From contig JARRCS010000001.1 of the NCBI GenBank assembly GCA_029981855.1, positions 172,566 to 236,565 on the forward strand: a stretch of 64,000 nt of DNA, in the 5' to 3' direction. Numbering within the stretch: the first letter of the stretch is position 1; each line of letters starts with the position of its first letter. The translations under genes were made by a program, and so were the position numbers. This DNA is from Halanaerobiales bacterium. Its GTDB lineage: Bacteria; Bacillota; Halanaerobiia; Halanaerobiales; DTU029. Below, one piece after another: positions 35,397 through 44,453 of this stretch. The notes beneath the pieces are model-generated. The model worked only from the letters and a program-made list of their open reading frames with translations, had not been told where the DNA came from and did not search any database.

Positions 35397-36647
35397 TTAA
35401 TTACAGATATATTCCTTTAACCTTCCGGCTAGTTTTTCGGTAATCCGGGCACTGATCAGAATTTCATTGTTTGAATACTTTTCCTGATATACTTCTCCCT
35501 GCCGGTGGAGTTTATCAACCCAGTGGGCCTCATTATAGGGTATCTTTAAGTTGACGGTGGTCATCTCTGCCAGCAGGATATCGGAGATTTTGGCGATTAA
35601 GTCATCCCGTCCTTCACCCGTCAGAGCGGAGATGGTAACACTTTCCGGATAGCGGATTTCCAGTTCAAATAGTTTATCATCATCGATTAGATCGGCTTTA
35701 TTAAAAACCAGTAGCGTCATTTTATTCAATACCCCAAGATCGCTTAAGACCTGATTGACCACCTTTATCTGTTCTTCCATCTTGGGGTGACTGGAATCAA
35801 CCACATGCAGCAGTATATCGGCTTTTTTAACCTCTTCCAGGGTCGCATTAAAGGAAGCGATTAACTGGTGAGGTAGCTTTTTGATAAAACCGACGGTATC
35901 ACTGATGATAACCTGCCTGCCGGTAGGAAGGACTACCTTACGCAGGGTGGAATCCAGGGTAGCGAAAAGCTGGTCAGCAACCTTCGTATTGGCCTCTGTT
36001 AGCAGATTCATCAGGGTTGATTTACCGGCATTAGTATAACCAACCAGGGTTATCAGCGGATCCTTTCTTCCCTTGCGCTGTACCTTCCGGCTGCGGCTAA
36101 CATCCTCTAATTCCTTCTTTAATTTATGAATCCTGTTCAGAATCCTGCGCCTGTCTACTTCCAGTTTGGTTTCACCGGGACCACGGGTTCCGATTCCACC
36201 GCCAAGTCTGGATAGTTCAGTGCCACGGCCAGTTAATTTTGGTAACAGGTACTCCAGCTGGGCCAGCTCAACCTGTATTTTACTTTCCCTGGTATGGGCA
36301 TGCTGGGAAAAGATATCCAGGATTAACTGGGTGCGATCAATGATCTTTATTTCCAGACTTTCCTCCAGATTTCTAAACTGGGCAGGTGATAATTCATTAT
36401 CGAAGATGACTACATTTGCCCCGGTTGCTGATACCGCCTCTTTCAGCTGGTTCAGCTTGCCGGTACCGATATAATAGCTGGCATTAATCTTATCTCCCCG
36501 GTGAAAGATCTCTCCCAGAACAGCAACTCCTGCAGTTGAAGCAAGTCTGGCCAGTTCCTTTATATCTTCCCTGATATCACCGACCAGTATGGCCTTTTCC
36601 TTACAGGTCTCCGGCTGCCGGGTATTAACAGGATCTAATATACTTAT
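35397..36647 (-). CDS. hflX: Ribosome-associated GTPase HflX, apparent AUA start
   Basis: About 416 residues if started at ATA 36647. Read through by hand, the frame is open from the TGA at 36653-36651. The N-terminal domain includes AILVGDIREDIKELARLAST, SYYIGTGKLNQLKEAV and GPGETKLEVDRRRIL; the G domain has LVGYTNAGKSTLMN, DTVGFI and FNKADL. HflX rescues stalled ribosomes and splits 70S. No in-frame ATG, GTG or TTG occurs before the Met at 36011, which lies after the P-loop and cannot be the start. GGAGGG (36660-36655) is 7 bases before ATA 36647. A one-base indel moving ATG 36654 out of frame is the alternative. Confidence 0.85.
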   Translation of the reverse strand: MSILDPVNTRQPETCKEKAILVGDIREDIKELARLASTAGVAVLGEIFHRGDKINASYYIGTGKLNQLKEAVSATGANVVIFDNELSPAQFRNLEESLEIKIIDRTQLILDIFSQHAHTRESKIQVELAQLEYLLPKLTGRGTELSRLGGGIGTRGPGETKLEVDRRRILNRIHKLKKELEDVSRSRKVQRKGRKDPLITLVGYTNAGKSTLMNLLTEANTKVADQLFATLDSTLRKVVLPTGRQVIISDTVGFIKKLPHQLIASFNATLEEVKKADILLHVVDSSHPKMEEQIKVVNQVLSDLGVLNKMTLLVFNKADLIDDDKLFELEIRYPESVTISALTGEGRDDLIAKISDILLAEMTTVNLKIPYNEAHWVDKLHRQGEVYQEKYSNNEILISARITEKLAGRLKEYICN

Positions 36648-36815
36648 AGCTCATCCCTCCAATATTCTGAATATAGTAAATTATACACGATAAATTTTCT
36701 GAAGTCAAATAATACAAACCTAAAAAATATGGTCTTTAGAGCAATTTGTTTTTCTCAGAAAAAAAGGAATATGCCAGCAGAACTTGAATTATATTATAGG
36801 GGAGGTGTTTTTAAG

Positions 36816-37049
36816 TTGCCTGAATTAGTCCTTTATTATTTTGAGAGTTGTCCTTTCTGTCAGAAGGTGTTAAGGTATCTTAAGAAAAGAGGAATTGAGG
36901 TTACTTTAAAAAATACCCATCAGGATCAGGAGGCAAAGAAAGAGCTGATTGAGGTTGGGGGGAAATATCAGGTCCCCTGTCTTTTTATTGATGGTGAGCC
37001 ACTATATGAGTCCGATGATATCATCCAGTGGTTTGAGGATAATTATTAA
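36816..37049 (+). CDS. Glutaredoxin-family protein
   Basis: 77 residues from TTG 36816, 10 bases after GGGGAGG. LVLYYFESCPFCQKVLRYL carries the CPFC redox motif; YQVPCLFIDGEPLYESDDII has the cis-Pro and GSH/thioredoxin-fold elements. Likely a thiol-disulfide reductase in the cytoplasm. The frame is open further upstream to an ATG at 36729 but without family similarity. It lies 20 bases before the unknown 321-residue gene. Confidence 0.85.
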   Translation: MPELVLYYFESCPFCQKVLRYLKKRGIEVTLKNTHQDQEAKKELIEVGGKYQVPCLFIDGEPLYESDDIIQWFEDNY

Positions 37050-37069
37050 GGGCTACGGGGGTTAAGTTA

Positions 37070-38035
37070 ATGTTCAGAACCGAGCAGAGGTTATATGACC
37101 TGGCAAAACAGGGTTTATATAGAAAATTAATAGAATTTTCAAACCAGGAAAGATTTAGTTATCATTTGGAAGAGCTATATAATACCTTCTGTGAGGCCTT
37201 CAATTTAAATCCAACCCAGAGTTTAACAGAGCTGGAGTATTTGCTGATGACCGATATAGGTCTTTTTGATCTCCCGCTGGAAGATAAACGGACCCTGGTT
37301 GAAGTATTTTTTCAGGAAAAGGCAGGGGATATTTCTGAGATGGAGCGGGAGGTATTGAAGGGTTTTTTAAACCTTCCTTTAAATCTCTACGAGGTTGGAG
37401 AAAGGAGAAGAGACGGACTCAACCTGCAGGGGTTATTATCAGATGAGAGTTACTTTCTTAAGATTAAAAAGGAGCCCGGTGAGGGGACTGAGAAAGGAAA
37501 GATTTTTATTGCCAGGATTACCCGCATAGGTTATGAGTTCCAGACGGTGGGTGCCTATTTACATATGCCGGCTGTGTTTAAGAAGGTAGTTCTGGACCTA
37601 GTTAACGGTTATTTCAGAAATTACCAAAAGAGGGTTTATCAAAAGGAGAACAGAACTCCCACCCTCGGGGAATTCTTAAAAGACTCCGTCTTTGAAATAA
37701 TCTCAATACCAGAGGAGATACGTTCACTTCTCCAGGATGGCAAACGGGATTTTGAGCTCTATCAATCTTACTTTAAGGTAAAAAGCCGCAGTTTTATCAG
37801 GGAAGTACTGCTAAAGACACCGCAGATAATCTGTAAGGAACGTACTCAGGACCAGGATCATTTAATCTGGATGGGTAAAGGCGCCAGGGAAAAGGTATAC
37901 GGTTCATTAATCCTCACAGAGGATTTCCTTATCTTAAATACCACCAGCCGTTTTCAGCTTAAGAGGGGTAAGGAGATGATCAATAAATTAGCCGGTATTG
38001 CTGTAATTCATCATCGGGATTTTATTAAGTCATGA
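37070..38035 (+). CDS. Unknown 321-residue protein
   Basis: I do not recognise this family. It is soluble, mixed charge, with no signal peptide or membrane helix. Features: an N-terminal helical part (LAKQGLYRKLIEFSNQERFS), a central Arg/Lys-rich GERRRDGLNLQGLLSDES, a likely beta segment (IFIARITRIGYEFQTVGAYL) and a C-terminal SLILTEDFLILNTTSRFQLK. It follows the glutaredoxin gene by 20 bases and ends at a strong terminator, so the two probably form an operon. A nucleic-acid-related role is possible but unsupported. Confidence 0.7.
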   Translation: MFRTEQRLYDLAKQGLYRKLIEFSNQERFSYHLEELYNTFCEAFNLNPTQSLTELEYLLMTDIGLFDLPLEDKRTLVEVFFQEKAGDISEMEREVLKGFLNLPLNLYEVGERRRDGLNLQGLLSDESYFLKIKKEPGEGTEKGKIFIARITRIGYEFQTVGAYLHMPAVFKKVVLDLVNGYFRNYQKRVYQKENRTPTLGEFLKDSVFEIISIPEEIRSLLQDGKRDFELYQSYFKVKSRSFIREVLLKTPQIICKERTQDQDHLIWMGKGAREKVYGSLILTEDFLILNTTSRFQLKRGKEMINKLAGIAVIHHRDFIKS

Positions 38036-38036
38036 A

Positions 38037-38060
38037 GAAAAACCCCGGATGGGGTTTTTC
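38037..38060 (+). terminator. Terminator after the unknown gene
   Basis: AAAAACCCC and GGGGTTTTT pair across GGAT. Confidence 0.85.
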
Positions 38061-38098
38061 TGCCAGGGTTTTTGTCTGTAGCTTTTTTCTATTTAAGT

Positions 38099-38245
38099 CT
38101 ATTGATTCTTTTCAAAGGCCAGGAGAATAATCTGTTCATCGGGGTTTTTGCCGTTGTTCAAATCGGCTTCTAGTTGCTGGATTTTTTTTAAGTCTTGTTG
38201 ATTGAGATTACTAAAATCATATCCATTTATACTCAGATCAATCAC
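38099..38245 (-). CDS. Small unknown protein of 48 residues
   Basis: A GTG start behind AAGGAGAGAG and a complete frame. Translation: hydrophilic, SINGYDFSNLNQQDLKKIQQ then LEADLNNGKNPDEQIILLAF, likely two helices. No known family recognised. It is convergent to the 37070 gene and divergent from the MotA-like gene. Strong ribosome site and protein-like composition support it. Confidence 0.6.
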   Translation of the reverse strand: MIDLSINGYDFSNLNQQDLKKIQQLEADLNNGKNPDEQIILLAFEKNQ

Positions 38246-38414
38246 CTCTCTCCTTTTATAAGTAGTTTCCCATTAATGAAGTTAGTTTATTCAGATTAAT
38301 TATAAACTATCAGTTAAAAGAAAATATATTAAATAAATGCAGGAAAATAGGAGAATTTTATAGAATTTATTAATTAATAGATGGAAAATATCTTTTAATG
38401 GAGGAAGTTTGCTA

Positions 38415-39329
38415 ATGGAATGGCTTACCGGGACTCTTAAAATTGATTTTCTAACCGCTAATAATAATTACCTTCTGGTAGATATATATATATATTTAAT
38501 ACTTGGGGTTCTGCTGGTGGAGATTATCTATTTAATTAAAATTAATCTTGAACTGAGTAAAATAAGGACCAGGATTGACCGGCACGAGTTGGAAAAGGAT
38601 AATTTTCTAAAGGAATTAATTGATGAGTATCGGGAAATGTTAACTAGTAACCGGGATAAAATAGAGACAGATTCTTTTATCAGGGCCTATTTTGCCAGAA
38701 GAAAGAGCAGGCTGCTTAAGGGGGCCAGCTTTGTACAGCGGAGCGGACCTATCTTTGTTTTACTGGGTTTTTTGGATGGGTTTATTACGCTGCTTATTCC
38801 ACTGCTGGGCTTGGATTTATCAGGGCTGATGGGTTTTAAGGACCTTTTCGGGAGATTTTCCCCTCTATTTCTGGCATTGAAGGCGGCTTTTTATTCCGTA
38901 CTTATTGGAGTTGCCTGTGCCATTATCATTAATCTGCTTAACAGGTTCTGGAATACAGAGGAAAATCTAACTGCTATAAGAGCCGGCTTAAAGGATTATC
39001 TGGAAAAGCAGGTTAAACCGGAGACAAGTTTAGAGAACCGGCAGATGGAGGCAATTAACACTTTGATTAATACAATTGAAAACGGTTTTACGAAAATAGA
39101 GGATCTTCTGGAGGATGCCTTTATTGATTCTATCGGTGAAATTGAAGAGACACTCAGGGAGATACATAAATTATTCAAGCAGTCCCAGGAACTATCGGAG
39201 GATCTTAAGCTTATTAAGGATATTGATTTTCATAACCGGAAGGTACATTCAGTCCTGAAACAGATTGCCTCCGTTTCCAGTAAAAATTCCCTGCTGGAAT
39301 ATTCGGAGAAAAAGAAGGCTGAACTTTAA
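38415..39329 (+). CDS. MotA/TolQ/ExbB-like membrane protein
   Basis: About 304 residues. One N-terminal membrane helix (residues 20-42), a charged cytoplasmic stretch to about 100, two further helices (SGPIFVLLGFLDGFITLLIP and ALKAAFYSVLIGVACAIIIN) and a C-terminal coiled coil of about 110 residues. The three-helix pattern with an APLLGL-like loop resembles MotA/ExbB proton-channel proteins, but key motifs are weak. No ExbD/MotB partner is adjacent. Start ATG 38415 (GGAGG 10 bases upstream) is preferred to TTG 38409. Confidence 0.6.
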   Translation: MEWLTGTLKIDFLTANNNYLLVDIYIYLILGVLLVEIIYLIKINLELSKIRTRIDRHELEKDNFLKELIDEYREMLTSNRDKIETDSFIRAYFARRKSRLLKGASFVQRSGPIFVLLGFLDGFITLLIPLLGLDLSGLMGFKDLFGRFSPLFLALKAAFYSVLIGVACAIIINLLNRFWNTEENLTAIRAGLKDYLEKQVKPETSLENRQMEAINTLINTIENGFTKIEDLLEDAFIDSIGEIEETLREIHKLFKQSQELSEDLKLIKDIDFHNRKVHSVLKQIASVSSKNSLLEYSEKKKAEL

Positions 39330-39364
39330 TTTTTAATAATTATATACAGAAATAGGAGGGAATA

Positions 39365-40243
39365 ATGGAAGACTATCTGGTAAGAGCACTGACAACCAAT
39401 AAAGAGATCAGAGCCCTGGCAGTTAGGTCAACCGGTGTAGTAAATCAGGCCCAGAGGGCTCATCAGACTACCCCGGTAGCAACCGCGGCCCTGGGGAGGG
39501 CCTTAAGCGGGGCTCTGTTAATGGGGGCGATGATTAAGTCCGGAGATGAGGTTGGACTGCGTATCGTCGGTGATGGCCCTTTAAAGAGGATAATTGTGGA
39601 AGCAAACTATTATGGTGAAACCAGGGGTTATGTCGGAAATCCCCAGCCCGATTTAATGATCAATGAGCAAGGCAAACTGGATGTAGCCAGGGCGATCGGG
39701 AAGGGTCAGCTCTTTGTGACCAAGAGAATAGGTAGGGAAGAGCCCTATGAAGGCAGCGTTCCCTTGGTTTCGGGCGAGATCGGCGATGATCTCACTTACT
39801 ATTTTACCCAGTCGGAGCAGACACCCTCGGCTGTAGGACTGGGAGTGTTGGTTGATACGGATCTCTCCGTTAAGGCTGCGGGTGGGTTTGTCATCCAGCT
39901 CCTGCCCGGGGCAACTGAAGAGACTATCTCCCGTTTAGAAGATAACTTAGCGGGGATCAAATCGGTAAGCCGGTTAATAGAGGAGGGACTGAGTCCTGAA
40001 GAGCTGCTGGAGAAATTGCTGGCGGGTTTTGACTTCAGGATCCTCGCCAAAAGGGAGGTTATCTTCAAGTGTAAGTGCAACCGGGAGAGAACAAAGGAGC
40101 TCCTGATAAGCCTCAGCCCAAAGGAGTTACAGGAAATACTGGAAGAAGAGTATAAGATTGAAATTAAGTGTCACTTCTGTGGAGAGACCTATCATTTTAA
40201 CCGGGAGGAGGTTGAAGAGGTCCTGCAGGGGGAAGATGGTTAA
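39365..40243 (+). CDS. hslO: Redox-regulated chaperone Hsp33
   Basis: 292 residues. DYLVRALTTNKEIRALAVRS at the start, the chaperone core (GDGPLKRIIVEA, YVGNPQPDL, YYFTQSEQTPSAVGLGVLVD) and the C-terminal zinc switch with FKCKCNRER and CHFCGETYHF. Oxidation of the four cysteines releases zinc and activates holdase function. The start ATG follows GGAGGGAATA. Full length. Confidence 0.95.
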   Translation: MEDYLVRALTTNKEIRALAVRSTGVVNQAQRAHQTTPVATAALGRALSGALLMGAMIKSGDEVGLRIVGDGPLKRIIVEANYYGETRGYVGNPQPDLMINEQGKLDVARAIGKGQLFVTKRIGREEPYEGSVPLVSGEIGDDLTYYFTQSEQTPSAVGLGVLVDTDLSVKAAGGFVIQLLPGATEETISRLEDNLAGIKSVSRLIEEGLSPEELLEKLLAGFDFRILAKREVIFKCKCNRERTKELLISLSPKELQEILEEEYKIEIKCHFCGETYHFNREEVEEVLQGEDG

Positions 40244-40410
40244 TAATATATGCTGGCCCATGAGTCTTGTAATAAGACAACTTTTATTTCATTGCCGCTA
40301 TTTTATTGCCGCAAGGTTCACGAGAAGGGTCGGCGGGAAAAGCTTAATATATATTATATTGTTGCAAAGGTAAGGTTATGTAATAAATTTTTCAAAGGAG
40401 ATGATGGAAA

Positions 40411-41574
40411 ATGGATAATTTTACTTATCAGAATGCGACAAAGGTAATTTTCGGAAAGGATACCGAAAAACAGGTGGGTGAGGAAACCAGCAGATATGCT
40501 GATAGGGTCCTTCTCCATTATGGTGGAGGGAGTATTAAAAAATACGGGCTCTATGATAAGGTGGTAAATTCTTTAAAGGAGGCCGGAGTTGAGATTGTTG
40601 AACTCGGTGGGGTTCAACCGAATCCACGCCTGAAACTGGTCAAGGAAGGAATAGAGCTCTGCCGGAAGGAGGGGCTTGGATTTATCCTGGCCGTAGGTGG
40701 AGGTAGTGTTATTGATTCTGCCAAGGCTATTGCCCTCGGAGTACCTTATGATGGTGATGTCTGGGACTTTTATACCGGTAAGGCTGAAGTCAAGAAAGCA
40801 CTTCCCCTCGGTGTTGTCCTGACTATCCCGGCAGCAGGAAGCGAGACCAGCCCGGGATCGGTTATCACCAAGGAGGAGGGCTGGTATAAGCGGCCCGTCA
40901 ACCATGATTTGCTCCGCCCGCAGTTTGCAATTTTAAATCCCGAGATCAGCTTTACCCTTCCGGATTACCAGACCGCCTGTGGAACGGCCGATATTATGGC
41001 CCATGTTATGGAGAGGTATTTCACAAATACGGCAAATGTTGATCTCACAGATAGGTTATGTGAATCGACTTTAAAGACAATGATCAAGAATGTACCTATA
41101 GTACTGGAAAACCCGGAGGATTATGACGCCAGGGCTGAAATTATGTGGGCTGGAACGGTAGCTCACGGTGGTTTGCTGGGAACCGGCAGGGAAGAGGACT
41201 GGGCCTCCCATGATATCGAACACGAGCTCAGCGGGATTTACGATATTCCTCACGGAGCAGGTCTGGCAGTTATTTTCCCGGCCTGGATGAAGTATGTTTA
41301 TAAGCATGATCTGAAGAGGTTTGCTCAGTTTGCCGTCAGGGTCTGGAATGTTGAACCTGATTTCAACAATCTGGAGAGGACTGCACTGGCAGGAATAGAA
41401 CGACTGAAGGAATTTTTCAGCTCTATCGGGCTTCCGGTAACACTGGGTGAACTGGATATTCCCGATGATAGGCTGGAAGAGATGGCTGAGAAATGTACTG
41501 AAAACGGTCCCGTCGGCAATTTCGTGAAATTGTATAAGGAGGATGTACTGAAGATATATAAAATGGCCAGGTAA
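40411..41574 (+). CDS. Iron-containing (butanol-type) alcohol dehydrogenase
   Basis: 387 residues, group III ADH. VGGGSVIDSAKAIALG binds NAD(P)H; metal ligands lie in TADIMAHVME (Asp, His) and DWASHDIEHELSGIYDIPHGAGLA read in two parts, ending in the HxxxH-type site. It resembles BdhA/YugJ, reducing aldehydes to alcohols in fermentation. The start ATG follows AAAGGAGATGATGGAAA. Monocistronic with a terminator. Confidence 0.9.
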   Translation: MDNFTYQNATKVIFGKDTEKQVGEETSRYADRVLLHYGGGSIKKYGLYDKVVNSLKEAGVEIVELGGVQPNPRLKLVKEGIELCRKEGLGFILAVGGGSVIDSAKAIALGVPYDGDVWDFYTGKAEVKKALPLGVVLTIPAAGSETSPGSVITKEEGWYKRPVNHDLLRPQFAILNPEISFTLPDYQTACGTADIMAHVMERYFTNTANVDLTDRLCESTLKTMIKNVPIVLENPEDYDARAEIMWAGTVAHGGLLGTGREEDWASHDIEHELSGIYDIPHGAGLAVIFPAWMKYVYKHDLKRFAQFAVRVWNVEPDFNNLERTALAGIERLKEFFSSIGLPVTLGELDIPDDRLEEMAEKCTENGPVGNFVKLYKEDVLKIYKMAR

Positions 41575-41604
41575 TTGGATTTAGCCTGAAGGTTGGTTAT
41601 TTAA

Positions 41605-41647
41605 ACACCCATTTTAGTTATTCCCGGGCAAAGTGGGTGTTTTTTTC
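41605..41647 (+). terminator. Terminator after the alcohol dehydrogenase
   Basis: ACACCCATTTT pairs with AAAGTGGGTGT, followed by TTTTTT. Confidence 0.85.
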
Positions 41648-41680
41648 TAAACCTAAGCATAAAGAAATGAGGGGTAGAAA

Positions 41681-42259
41681 TTGTCACAGGATTTCAGGCA
41701 GGGGGTAGGCTTTTCCCACCAGTTATTCAAAGAGCATATTAAAAAAGGGGCGATTGTCATCGATGCTACAGCCGGAAACGGTCATGATACCCTATTTCTG
41801 GCGAAACTGGTTGGCCCGGAGGGACAGGTTCTGGCCTTTGATATTCAGGAGCGGGCCATCCGCCGCACGGAGGTGCTGCTGGAGAAGGAAGGGATATCTG
41901 ACCGGGTACGGCTAATTCAAGATGGCCATGAAAACCTGGGGGATTATCTAAACACTTCCGTCGATGGTATCCTCTTTAATCTTGGCTACCTGCCCGGGGG
42001 AGATAAGGAGATAATAACCCGGCCCGAAACCACCCTTAAGGCGGTTAAATCGGGTCTCAGGCTGCTTAAACCCGGCGGTCTCATGGCCTTGGTTATCTAT
42101 TCCGGCCATCCAGGCGGCAGGGAGGAAAAGGAGGCCCTGCTAAAGTATGCTGTTTCCCTGGATTATCAAGAGTATAATGTTCTGCATTATCACTTTGTCA
42201 ACCAGTTTAAGGCCCCTTCCGAGGTACTGGCTATCAAAAAGCGTAGCAATTTGAGATAA
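41681..42259 (+). CDS. YtqB/MnmM-like SAM methyltransferase
   Basis: 192 residues. VIDATAGNGHDTLFLAKLVG is motif I, LAFDIQERAI motif II, ILFNLGYLPGGD motif IV. This is the PF06962 (putative rRNA methylase) family; B. subtilis YtqB (MnmM) methylates 5-aminomethyl-2-thiouridine at the tRNA wobble position. The start is TTG at 41681 behind GAGGGGTAGAAA. It is followed 29 bases on by the YtqA homologue, the same pair as in B. subtilis, which supports the assignment. Confidence 0.85.
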   Translation: MSQDFRQGVGFSHQLFKEHIKKGAIVIDATAGNGHDTLFLAKLVGPEGQVLAFDIQERAIRRTEVLLEKEGISDRVRLIQDGHENLGDYLNTSVDGILFNLGYLPGGDKEIITRPETTLKAVKSGLRLLKPGGLMALVIYSGHPGGREEKEALLKYAVSLDYQEYNVLHYHFVNQFKAPSEVLAIKKRSNLR

Positions 42260-42288
42260 TAAGAAGGATATAGGAGCTGGGTCTGCAG

Positions 42289-43242
42289 ATGGAGAGATAC
42301 TACCGCTATTCAAAATATCTACGGGAAAAATACGGGGTAAAAACCTATAAATTGCCGGTTAATCTACCCGTAACCTGTCCCAACCGGGATGGCCTCCTCA
42401 GTGAGGAAGGATGTGCCTTCTGCGGTGAAAAGGGGGGAGGTTTTGATAACCTTCCTTCTTCAGTCTCTGTCAAGGAGCAGTTAATTAAAACTAAAGAATA
42501 TATCGGTGAGAAATACGGAGCGGAGAAGTTTATTGCCTACTATCAGACCTTTACCAGTTCCTATCTGCCCCTGGATAAACTGCTTGAATATGTAGCCCCG
42601 GCTCTGGAAATTAATGATATAGTCGAGGTTTCGATTTCGACCCGGCCGGACTGTATTAATCAGCATTATTTAAAGAACTTAAAGGATTTTATTGACAAAA
42701 ACTCTAAAGGTGTCAATCTCAGCCTCGAGCTCGGACTGCAGACGGTAAATTACCGCACCCTGAAGGAAATAAACCGCGGACATACCCTGGCTGAGTTTAT
42801 CGATGCTGTCCTGACAGCCAGAAGTAATAATGTGGAAGTCGGGGTTCACCTGATCCTTAACCTGCCGGGGGATAATAAGATTGATGCCATTGAGAATGCT
42901 AAGGTACTGTCAGCCCTGAAGGTTGACAATGTAAAGTTACATGCCCTTTACATCCGTGAAGGGAGTGATTTTGCCGGGAGGTATAAAGAGGGGAAACTTG
43001 AGATTATCTCTATGGATGAGTATATCGAAAGGGTGATTACCTTTCTGGAGTACCTTGACCCCAAAATAGCTGTTCAGAGATTACTGGGGAGGGCACCGGA
43101 AGAGAATAGCCTTTTTGTAAACTGGGACCATAGCTGGTGGAAGATTCACCAGCTAGTTCTTCAGGAGATGAAGGTAAGGGATACCTTTCAGGGTAAGAAA
43201 TTTAACTATCTGCAGGGAAAGTGTTTGCAGAAGTTCATTTAA
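42289..43242 (+). CDS. YtqA-like radical SAM protein (TIGR01212)
   Basis: 317 residues. GVKTYKLPVNLPVTCPNRDG followed by CAFCGEKGGGF carries the unusual long-spaced CxnCxxC cluster motif of the Elp3-like TIGR01212 family. Gene linkage to ytqB suggests a shared role in wobble-uridine modification; this is inference from neighbourhood. The start is ATG 42289 with GATATAGGAG upstream. Length typical. Confidence 0.87.
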   Translation: MERYYRYSKYLREKYGVKTYKLPVNLPVTCPNRDGLLSEEGCAFCGEKGGGFDNLPSSVSVKEQLIKTKEYIGEKYGAEKFIAYYQTFTSSYLPLDKLLEYVAPALEINDIVEVSISTRPDCINQHYLKNLKDFIDKNSKGVNLSLELGLQTVNYRTLKEINRGHTLAEFIDAVLTARSNNVEVGVHLILNLPGDNKIDAIENAKVLSALKVDNVKLHALYIREGSDFAGRYKEGKLEIISMDEYIERVITFLEYLDPKIAVQRLLGRAPEENSLFVNWDHSWWKIHQLVLQEMKVRDTFQGKKFNYLQGKCLQKFI

Positions 43243-43348
43243 TAGATACTACAGGAATTTTCTTTTTGAAAACTACAAATAGATGTTTCCGATTCAGTAG
43301 AAATTATTGAATAGTTCATCATTTATTAGGCATTTGGGAGGGGAGATT

Positions 43349-44290
43349 ATGTTAAATATTGCCGTTATCGGTGTTGGAGGGGTAGGGGGTTATGTAGGTA
43401 CCAAGCTGGCTAAGAGATTTTCAACCGGTGAGGAAGCCGGTATTTATTTTATCGCCCGGGGCAGGCACCTTGAGGTAATTAGAGAAAAGGGTTTAACCCT
43501 GAAGTCAGCAGATGCCGGTAAGAGCGGTAGGATTACCTGCCGGCCGGTCGATGCAACCGATCAAATCAGCAAACTTCCTGAGATAGATATTTTTATTATT
43601 GCTGTTAAAGGTTATGACCTCGATAATGTTGCAAGGGAGCTAAAAGGAGCTGTACATAATGACACGGTTATTTTGCCCCTGCTTAACGGTGCTGATATCT
43701 ATGAGAGGCTGCGTGAAGAGATCACCGGCGGGATTATCCTCCCGGGCTGTATCTATATCTCTTCCCATATTAGTGAGCCCGGAGTCATAGAACATACAAG
43801 CAAAATTGCTAAAATAATCTTCGGCAGGGATCCTGAACATTCCGAATTTGTTCCTGAGGATTTGATTAGGATATTCTCGGAAGCCTCAATTGATTATGAT
43901 TTTAAGGATGATGCTTCCGAAGCTATCTGGACCAAGTACATCTTTATCGCCAGCTTTGCCCTTATTTCCGCCTGTTATAACAAAACTATCGGGGAGATTC
44001 TGGAAGATGGTGTTTTAAAGGAAAGGGTTATTGGAATTATGGAGGAGATTTATTTGATTGCGGAGAGGAAGGGTATCGGCCTTCCGGATAATATTATTGA
44101 GGATATCCTTAAAAAGGCCTCTACCTTTGATTATCATACGCAGACCTCCTTACAGAGGGATATTAGCCAGAATAAAAGGAAGAATGAATTGGATATCTTC
44201 GGGGGGACTATTATCAGGCTCGGAGAAAGACTGGGTATAAATACTCCTATTACGGCAGAAATTTATCGCAGGTTAAAACCGGATAGATGA
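43349..44290 (+). CDS. panE: 2-dehydropantoate 2-reductase (ketopantoate reductase)
   Basis: 313 residues. NADPH-binding AVIGVGGVGGYVGTKLAKRF, then VKGYDLDNVARELK, LPLLNGADIYERL and GCIYISSHISEPGVIEH, with the catalytic Lys in EAIWTKYIFIASFALISACY. It reduces ketopantoate in coenzyme A synthesis. The start at ATG 43349 follows GGGAGGGGAGATT. The leader near 43280 contains AATAGATGTTTCC, similar to the end of the palindromic element at 7021. No panB/panC nearby. Confidence 0.87.
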   Translation: MLNIAVIGVGGVGGYVGTKLAKRFSTGEEAGIYFIARGRHLEVIREKGLTLKSADAGKSGRITCRPVDATDQISKLPEIDIFIIAVKGYDLDNVARELKGAVHNDTVILPLLNGADIYERLREEITGGIILPGCIYISSHISEPGVIEHTSKIAKIIFGRDPEHSEFVPEDLIRIFSEASIDYDFKDDASEAIWTKYIFIASFALISACYNKTIGEILEDGVLKERVIGIMEEIYLIAERKGIGLPDNIIEDILKKASTFDYHTQTSLQRDISQNKRKNELDIFGGTIIRLGERLGINTPITAEIYRRLKPDR

Positions 44291-44345
44291 GGTTCCGGAG
44301 GTGTGGGAGCCGTATTTTGAGAACTTATCTGACCGGGCATAAATG

Positions 44346-44374
44346 TTGACATTACAGTAATGATAAAATATAAT
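44346..44374 (+). promoter_or_regulatory. Promoter of the sugar kinase operon
   Basis: TTGACA 44346-44351 and TATAAT 44369-44374, both perfect, spacer 17. Confidence 0.85.
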
Positions 44375-44453
44375 AAATAATGTTAGCAAATAAGTCCTTA
44401 AATACTAAAATAAAAATAAATCTAATAATATAGATAATAAAGGAGGTTATCCT

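Noticed and set aside
35397..36011. A shorter hflX beginning at the Met at 36011
   Set aside because: This Met follows the GKSTL P-loop; the family-typical N-terminal domain and G1 motif are intact upstream in the same frame.
40250..40447. Short frames between hslO and the alcohol dehydrogenase
   Set aside because: They overlap both real genes in other frames, with no ribosome site and no recognisable sequence.
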